Source of the DNA: Roseomonas sp. HF4
Lineage (GTDB): Bacteria; Pseudomonadota; Alphaproteobacteria; Acetobacterales; Acetobacteraceae
Direction: 5' to 3'
Assembly: GCF_005222755.1 (NCBI RefSeq)
Contig: NZ_STGD01000002.1
Location: 186,001-250,000, forward strand
DNA: 64,000 nt
Shown here piece after piece: positions 27,515 through 35,834 of this stretch. The notes under the pieces are model-generated. The model did not search any database. It had not been told where the DNA came from and saw only the letters and a list, made by a program, of their open reading frames with translations. Both the position numbers and the translations under genes were made by a program. How positions within the stretch are numbered: position 1 is the stretch's first letter; every line of letters starts with the position of its first letter.

Positions 27515-28615
27515 ATGCAACGCAGGACGCTTCTGCTGCTGAGCGGCGCCGCCGTGGTCGTCGTGGGCGGCGCCATCATGCTGACGCCGAAGGGGCCCGA
27601 AGCCCCCTCCCCGGCCGGCGCGGCGCTCGCCTTCCCGGGCCTCGCGCAGCGGCTCCAGTCGGCGGCGCGGATCGAGGCAAAGCGCCATGACGGCACGCTC
27701 GAGATCGCGCGCCGCGACGACACCTGGGTGCTGCCGTCCAAGGGTGGCTACCCGGTGCGGCAGGAAAAGGTGCGCGAGCTGCTCGTGGGCCTGACGGAAC
27801 TGCGCCTGACCGAGCCGCGCACCGCCAATCCCGACATGCTGGACCGCCTCGGCCTCGAGGACCCGGCGCGGGACGGCGCGACCTCGACCCTGCTGCGCGT
27901 GCTGGACGCGCAGGGCGGCGTGATCGCGGAGCTGGTCATCGGCCGGCGCCGCGTGCGCACCCAGGGCAACGTGCCGGAAAGCGCCTATGTGCGCCGCCCG
28001 GACGAGACGCAGGCCTGGCTCGCGGAAGGCCGCATCCCGGTCGATTCCGACCCGCAGCTCTGGCTCGACCGCGACATCGCGAACCTGCCGCGTGAGCGCG
28101 TCCGTCGCATCGCGGTGAACCGCACCGGCGAGCCGGCACTGGTGCTGACGCGGGCCGAGGGGCCGGAGGGCCGCCTCGCGGTGACGGAGCCGGCCGAGGC
28201 GCCGCCGACCGAGGAAACAGCCCTCGACGAGGTCGGCCGCGCCTTCGAGTTCCTGACCTTCCTCGACGTGAAGCCCGAGGCGGAGATCCCGGGCGAGGCG
28301 CTCGGCGAGACGCGCTTCGAGCTGACGGACAACCTCGCCATCCTGGTGCGGCCGCGCCGGGACGGGGAGGCGATCTGGGCGACCTTCGCCGCCGAGGGCG
28401 ACGACGAGGCGACGCGGCTCAACGCGCGCTGGCGCGGCTGGGCCTACCAGGTCGGGCAGTGGAAGGAGAAGGCCTTCGCGCCGCTGCTGGCCGACCTCCA
28501 CCCGGCGGAGCCCCCGCCGGCCGAGGACGCGCCGCCGCAGGGTGCCGATGCCCCGGCAGCCGAGCCCCCCGCACCCGCCGCCCCCGCGCCGGCCACCCCG
28601 CCCGCGCCGCAGTGA
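27515..28615 (+). CDS. DUF4340 protein of the Gld-type exporter block
   Basis: A 366-residue protein with an N-terminal membrane anchor (TLLLLSGAAVVVVGGAIML) and an extracytoplasmic DUF4340 repeat domain, recognisable from PVRQEKVRELLVGLTELRL and MLDRLGLEDP. The last 40 residues are an Ala/Pro tail. It always sits next to GldG-like genes in proteobacterial versions of this cluster (family knowledge). The ATG at 27515 follows GAGGGGGAA; the frame opens earlier but over the end of the previous gene. Confidence 0.85.
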   Translation: MQRRTLLLLSGAAVVVVGGAIMLTPKGPEAPSPAGAALAFPGLAQRLQSAARIEAKRHDGTLEIARRDDTWVLPSKGGYPVRQEKVRELLVGLTELRLTEPRTANPDMLDRLGLEDPARDGATSTLLRVLDAQGGVIAELVIGRRRVRTQGNVPESAYVRRPDETQAWLAEGRIPVDSDPQLWLDRDIANLPRERVRRIAVNRTGEPALVLTRAEGPEGRLAVTEPAEAPPTEETALDEVGRAFEFLTFLDVKPEAEIPGEALGETRFELTDNLAILVRPRRDGEAIWATFAAEGDDEATRLNARWRGWAYQVGQWKEKAFAPLLADLHPAEPPPAEDAPPQGADAPAAEPPAPAAPAPATPPAPQ

Positions 28616-29049
28616 CGGCCCGGGAATACCCGGACCGCCCCTGGGTCGGCATCGGGTGCATCGTCTTCCGCGGGGAGGACGTCCTGCTGGTCCGTCGCGG
28701 CAAGCCGCCGCGCATGGGGCAATGGTCCCTGCCCGGCGGCGCGCAGCACCTGGGGGAGGAAGCCGAGGCGGCCGCGCGCCGGGAGTTGCGCGAAGAAGCG
28801 GGGGTCGAGGTCGGACCGCTCGCGCTTGCCATCGTCATCGACGCGATCTCCGAGGATGAGGCGGGGCGGGCCGTCTACCACTACACGATCATCGACTACG
28901 CCGCGGAATGGGTGGCGGGCGAAGCGGTTGCCGGCGACGACGTCAGCGCGGTCGCCTGGGTGGCGCCGGCCGAGTTCGCCGCCTACGACCTCACGCCCGC
29001 GACGCATCGCGCGGTTGCGGCGGCGCGGGAGGCGCTTGCGCGCGGCTGA
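28612..29049 (+). CDS. Nudix hydrolase
   Basis: A 145-residue Nudix enzyme. The box GX5EX7REUXEEXGU is complete at residues 43–65 (GAQHLGE... RELREEAGV). Such enzymes cleave nucleoside diphosphates linked to another moiety; the substrate is not defined by the sequence. GTG start at 28612 overlaps the DUF4340 stop as GTGA, so expression is coupled to the exporter genes. A functional link to the exporter is possible but unproven. Confidence 0.9.
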   Translation: MTAREYPDRPWVGIGCIVFRGEDVLLVRRGKPPRMGQWSLPGGAQHLGEEAEAAARRELREEAGVEVGPLALAIVIDAISEDEAGRAVYHYTIIDYAAEWVAGEAVAGDDVSAVAWVAPAEFAAYDLTPATHRAVAAAREALARG

Positions 29050-29121
29050 CGCGGCATGCCTTGTTGCGGCCACGGATGCATCGCAACACTTCACGCATTC
29101 GATATCCCGGAGAATGTGCCG

Positions 29122-29379
29122 ATGATCCCCCGCCTCGCCGCGACGCTTGCCGTGCTCGTCGCCGCCGCGCCCGCCCTCGCGCAGGGAACCCCTGCCTCGG
29201 TCTACTGCGTGAACGGCCGCATCATGGTCGAACGCGCCACCATGTCCCAGATGCAGAGCGGCCGCGGGCATTCCGAGATCTGCATCATCGGCCCCTCCTT
29301 CGACTTCCAGCCCGATGGCGTGACCTGGGTGCGGCAGAACCTGCGGTCCGACGTGGGCGGGAATTGCCGCTGCCGCTGA
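29122..29379 (+). CDS. Small secreted protein of unknown function
   Basis: An 85-residue protein with a clear signal peptide (LAATLAVLVAAAPALA, predicted cleavage after Ala-Leu-Ala). The mature part of about 64 residues has four cysteines (VYCVNG, EICIIG and CRC at the end), which could form two disulfides. No family recognised. ATG 29122 has GGAG nine bases upstream; an in-frame start at 29056 would destroy the signal peptide context. It stands alone between a Nudix gene and a TctC-type receptor. Confidence 0.7.
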   Translation: MIPRLAATLAVLVAAAPALAQGTPASVYCVNGRIMVERATMSQMQSGRGHSEICIIGPSFDFQPDGVTWVRQNLRSDVGGNCRCR

Positions 29380-29443
29380 CGCGCCCCTTCCCACGCTGGC
29401 GCCGGCACGGCAGGCTGGCCAAACCGCCAGGAAGGACAGCGCC

Positions 29444-30457
29444 ATGCGCGCCACCACCCGCCCGACCCGCCGTGCCGTCCTTGCCGCGACGGGCGCGCTG
29501 CTCGCCGCGCCCGGGGACCTCGGCGCGCAGCCTGCCCCCGGGGGGCGCCCCGTGCGGATGGTCGTCCCCTTCCCGCCCGGCGGCGCGGTCGACATCACGA
29601 GCCGGCTGCTGGCCGAGCGCCTCGGCCCCGCCCTCGGCCAGCAGGTGGTCGTCGAGAACCGCGCGGGCGCCGGCGGACTGATCGGCGCGGACGCGATCGC
29701 CAAGGGGGAGAAAGACGGCAGCGTCATCGGCCTGGTCAGCGCGACGACCTATTGCGCCTCCCCCTTCATGCGCGCGCGCATGCCCTTCGATCCGCTGGCG
29801 GACCTGGCGCCGGTCTCGCAGCTGACGGATGGCTGCCTGCTCTGCGTCGTGAACGCGCAGACCGCGCAGCAGCGGGGCTGGACGGATTTCCGGGCGCTGA
29901 TCGCCTGGTCGCGCGCAAACCCCGAGCAGCTGCGGATGGGGTCGTCCGGCGCCGGCACCTCCTCGCATCTCAACATCGCGGCCATCAACCGCTTCGCCGA
30001 GGCGAAGATCCTGCACGTGCCCTATCGCGGCGGCGGGCCGGCGATCAACGACCTGATCGCCGGCACCATCGACATGATGTTCGACGTCATGCCCGCCCTG
30101 ATGCCGCATGTGGAAAGCGGGAAGTTCAAGGCGCTCGCCGTCTCCTCGCCCGAGCCGCTGCCGGTCCTGCCGCGCGTCCCGGGGATGCGCGCCTTCGCCG
30201 ACCTCGGCCTGGCCGAGCATGCGCTGATCAACTGGAACGTCGTGACGGCCGCGGGCGGCACGCCGGCGCCGGTGCTGGCACGGCTGTTCGAGGCGGTGCA
30301 GCGCGTCGGCCGGGACCGCGAGTTCATCGCGCGCCTCCAGCCCCTCGGCTACGGCATCGTGCTGAGCGAGAGCCCTGCGGCGGCGGCGGCGATGATCCGG
30401 GCGGAGACGCCGCGCTGGCAGCGCCTGGTCGAGATCTCGGGCGCGCGGATCGAATAG
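29444..30457 (+). CDS. Tripartite tricarboxylate transporter receptor (TctC/Bug family)
   Basis: A 337-residue periplasmic binding protein. Signal peptide with twin Arg (RRAVLAATGALLAA), then VRMVVPFPPGGAVDITSRLL, the usual Bug-family opening; VENRAGAGGLIGADAIAK and VPYRGGGPAINDLIAG are the conserved ligand-domain motifs. Family members bind carboxylates for TctAB or act as orphan sensors. No tctA/tctB is in the window, so this is an orphan copy, as is common in this bacterial group. GGAAGGAC precedes the ATG. Confidence 0.92.
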   Translation: MRATTRPTRRAVLAATGALLAAPGDLGAQPAPGGRPVRMVVPFPPGGAVDITSRLLAERLGPALGQQVVVENRAGAGGLIGADAIAKGEKDGSVIGLVSATTYCASPFMRARMPFDPLADLAPVSQLTDGCLLCVVNAQTAQQRGWTDFRALIAWSRANPEQLRMGSSGAGTSSHLNIAAINRFAEAKILHVPYRGGGPAINDLIAGTIDMMFDVMPALMPHVESGKFKALAVSSPEPLPVLPRVPGMRAFADLGLAEHALINWNVVTAAGGTPAPVLARLFEAVQRVGRDREFIARLQPLGYGIVLSESPAAAAAMIRAETPRWQRLVEISGARIE

Positions 30458-30476
30458 CGCGTCTTCCGCGTGACCT

Positions 30477-30545
30477 GCACCGGCCCGCGCCCCACCCATC
30501 CAGGATACTGTCGCTAGGTGGCCGGGTCGGGCTGCGGGCCGGTGC
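30477..30545. terminator. Long intergenic inverted repeat between convergent genes
   Basis: A perfect 12-base inverted repeat, GCACCGGCCCGC (30477–30488) and GCGGGCCGGTGC (30534–30545), with further inner pairing GCCC/GGGC and CACC/GGTG. It occupies most of the 112-base space between the TctC gene and the convergent response regulator. A bidirectional terminator is the simplest reading, although there is no T-run; a structured RNA is possible. Confidence 0.45.
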
Positions 30546-30555
30546 CGGTTCCGCC

Positions 30556-30571
30556 AGGGCGAAAACGCCCT
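30556..30571 (-). terminator. Tetraloop hairpin at the response-regulator stop
   Basis: AGGGCG (30556–30561), loop AAAA, CGCCCT (30566–30571). On the minus strand it starts inside the TAG stop of the response regulator. It is probably a transcription-end structure working with the larger inverted repeat beyond it. Confidence 0.4.
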
Positions 30572-31952
30572 AGCCGCGCCCGGCTGCCCAGGCGTCCCGC
30601 TTGCGATAGAGCGTGGACGGGCTGACGCCGAGGAAGGCGGCCGCCTTCGGGATGTTCCCGCCGCAGAGCCGGACCGCTTCCTCGATCGCCTCGCGCTCCA
30701 CCTCCGCGAGCGGGCGGATGCGCCGCGCCGGGTCGGGCGCGCGGGCGGGCGTGGCGGCGGGCGCCAGCACCGGCGCGGCACCGCCATGCACGGTCATGGG
30801 CAGCATCGCGGCGGTCACCTCCTCCCCGTCATGGAGCACGACGGCGGTGCGCACCGCGTTCTCGAGTTCCCGCACATTGCCGGGCCAGCGGTGGGCGCGC
30901 AGCAGGGCCGCCGCATCCGGCGCGAAGCGAACGAAGCGCTTGCCTTCCTCGGCGGCGCTGCGGGCCAGGAAGGCCTCGGCCAGCAGCAGCACGTCCTCGC
31001 CGCGTTCACGCAACGGCGGCAGTGGCACCGGCACGACATGGAGGCGGTAGTAGAGGTCCTCGCGGAAGCGGCCGGCGCGCACCTCCTCGAGCGGGTCGCG
31101 GTTGGTGGCGCAGACGAAGCGGACATCCGTCGTCAGCGGCTTCGTGCCACCAACCGGCACGAAGGTCCCGGTCTGGATGAAGCGCAGCAGCTTGCCCTGC
31201 AGCGCGAGGTCCATCTCGCACAGTTCGTCGAGGAACAGCGTCCCGCCATCGGCCGTGCGCGCGGCCCCCGGCCTGTCGGCCACCGCGCCGGTGAAGGCGC
31301 CGCGGACATGGCCGAAGATCTCGCTCTCGATCAGGTCCTTCGGGATGGCGGCGCAGTTCAGCGCGACGAAGGGCCCCTCCCGCCGAGGGGAGAGCGCATG
31401 CACCGCCTCGGCGGCGAGTTCCTTGCCCGTGCCGCTTTCCCCGGTCACGAAGACGGTGGCGCGCGATGCCGCGGCGTTCTCCAGGATGCGATAGACCGCC
31501 TGCATCGCCGGCGCGGCACCGATGAAGCCGGCGAAGCCACCCCGCGGCGCGCCGGCGGCCAGCGTCGCCACTTCGCGCCGCAGGGCCGCCCGTTCCAGCA
31601 CGTTGGCCAGCGTGACCACCAGGCGCTCGGCCGCGAAGGGCTTGGCGAGGAAGTCGGAGGCGCCGCCGCGCATGGCCTCGACCGCCGTCGCGACCGAGCC
31701 GTGCGCCGTCATCACCACCACCGGCGGCGCATTCCGCCGCGCGCGGATCTCGGAGAGCAGCGAGAGACCGTCACCATCCGGTAGCCGGAGGTCGAGCAGC
31801 ACGGCATCGGGCGGGCCGGCGGCGAGCACAGCGCGTGCCTCGGCCAGGGTCGGCGCGTGATGGATGTCATACCCCTCGTCGCGCAGAAACTCGCGGTAGA
31901 GGGCGGCGAGAGAGACGGTATCCTCGACCAGCAGCAGCCGGGCCGGCGCCAC
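30570..31952 (-). CDS. Sigma-54-dependent NtrC-family response regulator
   Basis: A 460-residue regulator. Receiver domain 1–120 with acidic pocket (ED at 10–11), phospho-acceptor Asp54 (LLDLRLPDGDG) and Lys104. AAA+ domain with Walker A GESGTGKE (171–178) and the sigma-54 contact GAFTGA (218–223), Walker B FLDEL. C-terminal Fis-type helix-turn-helix (GNIPKAAAFLGVSPSTLYRK is the recognisable segment). It should activate RpoN promoters. No histidine kinase gene is adjacent. It begins four bases after a small membrane protein and appears to share an operon with msrP. Confidence 0.93.
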   Translation of the reverse strand: MAPARLLLVEDTVSLAALYREFLRDEGYDIHHAPTLAEARAVLAAGPPDAVLLDLRLPDGDGLSLLSEIRARRNAPPVVVMTAHGSVATAVEAMRGGASDFLAKPFAAERLVVTLANVLERAALRREVATLAAGAPRGGFAGFIGAAPAMQAVYRILENAAASRATVFVTGESGTGKELAAEAVHALSPRREGPFVALNCAAIPKDLIESEIFGHVRGAFTGAVADRPGAARTADGGTLFLDELCEMDLALQGKLLRFIQTGTFVPVGGTKPLTTDVRFVCATNRDPLEEVRAGRFREDLYYRLHVVPVPLPPLRERGEDVLLLAEAFLARSAAEEGKRFVRFAPDAAALLRAHRWPGNVRELENAVRTAVVLHDGEEVTAAMLPMTVHGGAAPVLAPAATPARAPDPARRIRPLAEVEREAIEEAVRLCGGNIPKAAAFLGVSPSTLYRKRDAWAAGRG

Positions 31953-31956
31953 GGCT

Positions 31957-32226
31957 TCAGCCCCGGCCCGGCCGGAGCGCGCCGATCACGAGGAAGATGA
32001 TGCCGAAGAAGGCCCAGCCGGACCAGGCCGGCAGGGTCAGCATCGGGACGAACAGGGCGTCCCAGAGGTCCGGATGGATGTAGCGCTGCACCGCCGCCTG
32101 CGTGGCGTTCAGCGCAGCCGCGTTGAGCCGATAGAGGGCAGCGCCGAGGCTGTAGCCCCAGCCGAGGGCGAAGCCGGTCACCAGGGCCGCCGCGAAGAAC
32201 AGGATGGCGATGGTGCGCGTGATCAT
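31957..32226 (-). CDS. Small two-helix membrane protein
   Basis: An 89-residue protein with one hydrophobic helix near residues 5–25 and another near 63–84 (WSGWAFFGIIFLVIGAL), joined by a polar loop. No family recognised. ATG 32226 lies one base after the msrP stop; the frame opens earlier but overlaps msrP coding. It is wedged between msrP and a response regulator with spacings of 1 and 4 bases, so the three are almost surely co-transcribed. It is much too short to be the haem protein MsrQ. Confidence 0.75.
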   Translation of the reverse strand: MITRTIAILFFAAALVTGFALGWGYSLGAALYRLNAAALNATQAAVQRYIHPDLWDALFVPMLTLPAWSGWAFFGIIFLVIGALRPGRG

Positions 32227-32227
32227 C

Positions 32228-33163
32228 TCAGGCCCAGAGTCGTTCGTTCGAAAGCCCAGTGTACAATCCGGACACGAATTCCCCATAGCCGTTGAACAGC
32301 TGCGTCGGCACGCGGGCGTTGCCACCGAGCACGCGCTCGCTGGCCTGGCTCCAGCGCGGATGCGGCACCTCCGGGTTCACATTCGCCCAGAAGCCGTATT
32401 CCTGGGGCTGGATCCTCTCCCAGAAAGACACCGGCCGCTGGTCGGTCAGGGCGATGCGGACGATGCTCTTGCCCGCCTTGAAGCCGTATTTCCATGGCTG
32501 GTGGAAACGGATGGGGCCGCCGTTCTGCGGCGGCAGCAGCTTGCCGTAGGCGCCGACCACCATGAAAGACAGCTCGTTCGCGGCCTCGGCGATGGTGCAG
32601 CCCTCGGTGTAGGGCCAGGGGTACCAGGACTGCCGGAGCCCGGGCATGACCGTGGGGATGGCCGCGGTTTCAAACACCACGTAGCGCGCGGAGCCGAGCG
32701 GCTTGACCGCCGCCAGCAGCGCCGAGAGCGGAAAGCCGGTCCAGGGCACCACCATCGACCAGGCCTCGACGCAGCGCAGCCGGTATACGCGCTCCTCGAG
32801 CGGCATGGTCCGGAGCAGGTCCTCGATGCCGAATTCGCGCGGCGTCTCGACCATGCCCTCGACCTTTACGGTCCAGGGCCGCTGGGGCAGGGCCTGGGCG
32901 GCGCGGCTGATGCCCTTGTGGCTGCCGAATTCATAGAAGTTGTTGAAGGTGGTGACCTCGCGCTCGGCCGTGATGTCGCGGCCGGGCGGATAGCGGGTGT
33001 TGCGCATGGCCGGCAGGGCGTCCGCTTGCTGCGCCCACGCCGCGGCCGGCGCGGCAAGCAGGCCGACGCCGAGCGCCGCTGCCTTCCGCCGCCCGAACAC
33101 GAGGTGCTCCGGTGTCGCCAGGGCCTCGGGGATTTCCCACCCGCGCGGAATGCGGATCTGCAT
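32228..33163 (-). CDS. msrP: Periplasmic methionine-sulfoxide reductase, molybdenum subunit
   Basis: A 311-residue molybdopterin enzyme of the YedY/MsrP family that repairs oxidised methionines in envelope proteins. Twin-Arg signal at 25–26 (RRKAAALGVGLLAAP) for Tat export; Mo-ligand Cys131 in YRLRCVEAWSM; family segments FNNFYEFGSHKG and GYGEFVSGLYTGLSNERLW near the end. ATG 33163 has GGGAGAG six bases upstream. The usual electron-donor gene msrQ is absent next to it. Confidence 0.94.
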   Translation of the reverse strand: MQIRIPRGWEIPEALATPEHLVFGRRKAAALGVGLLAAPAAAWAQQADALPAMRNTRYPPGRDITAEREVTTFNNFYEFGSHKGISRAAQALPQRPWTVKVEGMVETPREFGIEDLLRTMPLEERVYRLRCVEAWSMVVPWTGFPLSALLAAVKPLGSARYVVFETAAIPTVMPGLRQSWYPWPYTEGCTIAEAANELSFMVVGAYGKLLPPQNGGPIRFHQPWKYGFKAGKSIVRIALTDQRPVSFWERIQPQEYGFWANVNPEVPHPRWSQASERVLGGNARVPTQLFNGYGEFVSGLYTGLSNERLWA

Positions 33164-33224
33164 GACATTCTCTCCCGTCAATCGGCAAGATCGGGCCTGC
33201 GCCCGGGACTTCAAGCGGCGAGCA

Positions 33225-34682
33225 TCAGTCTCCGCGCCGCGGCAGCACCGCCGCCGCGGGTTGCCCCGGCGCTGTTGCGACGCGATGGAGGCGATAGGCC
33301 TCCGCCTCGATGCCGCGCCGGACCCGCAGAAGCCGCCCATCCGAGCCGGGCAGGACCTCGGCGCCGGGCCAGAGGGGCGGCCCCTCCCCCCGTCTTTCGC
33401 TGCGGACCAGCAGTCCGGTTACGCCCGGCGCCGGCGCGGCGAGCCGGAAGAACCGCCAGCGCTGGTCCATGGCGATGACGACGCGCCCGGGCGGCAGGTG
33501 CCAGGCGAGTAGCGCCGCCAGCCCGTATTCCTCGGTCGCGACGAAGCCCGCGCCGTGCTGCCGGGCCGCAGCCTCGACGGCGGCGGCAAGGCCGGGCCAG
33601 CCGCCAAGCCGCGCAAGCGTCGGGTCCTGCCGCCGCGGCAGCGGCAGCGGTGCCGCGCTTGCCTGGACATAGGCAGCAGCCGTCATCGCGCCACCCAGGA
33701 CCAGGGCCGGGACACGCAGGCGAAGCCACGCCGGGGCCCGGAGCAGCGCGGCCCCCGCGATGGCGGCCGCGGGGTAGAGGATCGCGGGCCAATTGCCCTG
33801 CACGCGGCTGCCGGTCGCCTGCCACAGGAATAGCGCGGCGCCCGGCAGGACCAGCGCGGCCAGCAGCAGGGCGGCGCCGTCCCGCCCGCGCCAGGCGCGG
33901 ATCGTCGCCGCACCGGCGCCCGCCACGCAGAAGGCGAAGACCAGCGGCGTCGCAAGCGCGGCCTGCCCGGCCACCAGTTCGCCCAGGAAGCGGATCGCGT
34001 CTGCGGGGTCGCCCGACCCGGCCCGGCCGCCCTGCTTGGCGAAGGACGCCCAGCCATGCGCCGCGTTCCACGCCACCACCGGCGCGAAGATCAGGACCGC
34101 GAGCGCGCCGCCGGCCCAGAGGTGCCATCCGGCCAGCCAGCGCCGCGCGGCTGGGTCCGCCAGCAGCCAGATCACCATGCCCGCGCCGAACAGCGCGGCC
34201 GTGTACTTGCTGGCCAGCGCGAGGCCCGCCAATACGCCGACCGCAAGCCACCAACGCCCGTCCCCCGTCCTGTGCAGCCGCGCGACCGCCCAGAGGGCCG
34301 CGGTCCAGAACAGCAGCAACGGCGTGTCGGGGGTCATGGTCACGCCGCCGACGCCGGCCAGCAGCGTCGCGTTCAGCAGCGCCGCTGCCCAGGGGCCGGC
34401 ATTGCGGCCGGGAAAGAGGTCCTCCGCCGCCCGCGCCAGCAGCAGCGACCCCAAGGCAAGGCCGAGCGGCCCGAGCAGCCGCACGCCGAGCGCCGTCTCC
34501 CCCGCCAGCGCCGTCCCGACCGCGATGAAGAAGGCGACCATCGGCGGATGGTCCAGGTAGCCGGCCTGGAGGCTGCGCGACCAGACCCAGTAGTAGGCTT
34601 CGTCCGGCGCAAGCGGCGTAACGGCGGCAACGGCCAGCCGCAGTGCGGTCAGCGCCGCCAGCGCCGCCAGCCAGCCCCTCAC
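33225..34682 (-). CDS. ArnT-like GT39 membrane glycosyltransferase
   Basis: A 485-residue multi-spanning membrane protein. APDEAYYWVWSRSLQAGYLD is the acidic first periplasmic loop typical of GT39/GT83 enzymes that use polyprenyl-phosphate sugars, followed by HPPMVAFF and about ten hydrophobic helices; a soluble C-terminal domain follows residue 380. It should transfer a lipid-linked sugar to lipid A, protein or glycan at the periplasmic face. GTG start at 34682 overlaps the preceding stop as GTGA. The upstream gene makes a matching polyprenyl-phosphate sugar. Confidence 0.88.
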   Translation of the reverse strand: MRGWLAALAALTALRLAVAAVTPLAPDEAYYWVWSRSLQAGYLDHPPMVAFFIAVGTALAGETALGVRLLGPLGLALGSLLLARAAEDLFPGRNAGPWAAALLNATLLAGVGGVTMTPDTPLLLFWTAALWAVARLHRTGDGRWWLAVGVLAGLALASKYTAALFGAGMVIWLLADPAARRWLAGWHLWAGGALAVLIFAPVVAWNAAHGWASFAKQGGRAGSGDPADAIRFLGELVAGQAALATPLVFAFCVAGAGAATIRAWRGRDGAALLLAALVLPGAALFLWQATGSRVQGNWPAILYPAAAIAGAALLRAPAWLRLRVPALVLGGAMTAAAYVQASAAPLPLPRRQDPTLARLGGWPGLAAAVEAAARQHGAGFVATEEYGLAALLAWHLPPGRVVIAMDQRWRFFRLAAPAPGVTGLLVRSERRGEGPPLWPGAEVLPGSDGRLLRVRRGIEAEAYRLHRVATAPGQPAAAVLPRRGD

Positions 34683-35782
34683 CGCGCCCGCCAGACCAGG
34701 GTCGAGGAGACTGCGTAGTTCCAGACCACCGTGAGCAGCGCCCCGGCTGCGCCTGCCACGCCCCAGCCCGCGACGCCGTCGCGCACCAGCAGCCCGGCGA
34801 TCCCGACATTGGCGAAGGCCCCGATGCCGCAGACCAGGTAGAACAGCACCAGGCCGCGCAGCAGCCGCGGCCCGCGCAGGCGCCGGTCGCGATAGGTGAT
34901 GCGGTTGTTCAGCAGGAAGTTCGCTGTCATGGCGACCAGCGTCGCCGCCCATTGCGCGGCCCCGAAGCCGATTGGCCCGACGCCGTGCAGCAACCCGAGC
35001 ACGGCCAGGTGGACCAGCACGCCGACGCCGCCCACCAGGGCGAAGGCCAGGAAGCGTAGCGGCACGATCCCGCCCAGCGCCTTGTCCGCGAGCAGCCCGG
35101 CGAACTCGAGCAGCACGGCCGCGTCGAGTTTGCTTTCCCCGGCTTCGCGGGGGCGGAAGGTGTAGGGGATCTCGGCCGTGCGGAGCGGCCGGCCGGCCGA
35201 GAGCAGGATATCGAGCAGGATCTTGAAGCCGGTCGCCGTCAGGCGCGGGGCGAGGTCCTCGAACAGCGGGCGCGGCAGGGCGAAGAAGCCGCTCATCGGG
35301 TCCGCGACCTTCACGGGCAGGGCGGCGTTCGCCAGCGCCGCGCCGGCGTCGGACACCAGGCGACGGATGGGCGAGAGCCCCTCCCCCTTCTCGCCGCCCG
35401 CGATGTTGCGGCTGCCGATGACGATCTCCGCCTCACCGGAGTCGAGCGCGGCCAGCATGCGTGGCAGGATCGTCTCGTCGTGCTGGAGGTCGCCGTCGAT
35501 GACGGCGACGAAGGGCGCGGCGGTGGCCAGCATGCCCTCGACGCAGGCGGAGGCGAGGCCCCGCCGCCCGATCCGGCGGAGGCACCGGATGCGCGGGTCG
35601 CGGGCGCCGATCTCCCGCGCCCGGGCGGCGGTGCCGTCCGGGCTGTCGTCGTCGACGAAGATCGCCTCCCACGCGATGCCGGCGAGCGCCGCGTCGAGGC
35701 GCGCCACCATCGGCGCGACGTTCGCGGACTCGTTGTAGCAGGGGATCACGACGGCCAGTCGTGGCGGGGCGGGCTCCGTCAT
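34679..35782 (-). CDS. Polyprenyl-phosphate glycosyltransferase fused to a GtrA flippase-like domain
   Basis: A 367-residue fusion. Residues 1–230 are a dolichol-phosphate-mannose-synthase-type GT2: VVIPCYNESANV, DDDSPDGT near 43–50, and the acidic DGDLQHDE near 95. Residues about 235–367 hold four helices of the GtrA family (FALVGGVGVLVHLAVLG, then NFLLNNRITYRDRR). The protein would make polyprenyl-P-sugar and may help flip it. Coupled by overlap to the GT39 gene, forming a two-step lipid-linked sugar module. ATG 35782 has AGGA upstream. Confidence 0.92.
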   Translation of the reverse strand: MTEPAPPRLAVVIPCYNESANVAPMVARLDAALAGIAWEAIFVDDDSPDGTAARAREIGARDPRIRCLRRIGRRGLASACVEGMLATAAPFVAVIDGDLQHDETILPRMLAALDSGEAEIVIGSRNIAGGEKGEGLSPIRRLVSDAGAALANAALPVKVADPMSGFFALPRPLFEDLAPRLTATGFKILLDILLSAGRPLRTAEIPYTFRPREAGESKLDAAVLLEFAGLLADKALGGIVPLRFLAFALVGGVGVLVHLAVLGLLHGVGPIGFGAAQWAATLVAMTANFLLNNRITYRDRRLRGPRLLRGLVLFYLVCGIGAFANVGIAGLLVRDGVAGWGVAGAAGALLTVVWNYAVSSTLVWRAR

Positions 35783-35834
35783 CGACGCGCTTCCTGCGCC
35801 GGCGCGCGCCGAAGGGCAAGCGCCGTGCCGCCGG

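Noticed and set aside
31957-32226. Small membrane gene as msrQ
   Set aside because: MsrQ has about 200 residues, several helices and haem-binding His. This has 89 residues, two helices and no such pattern.
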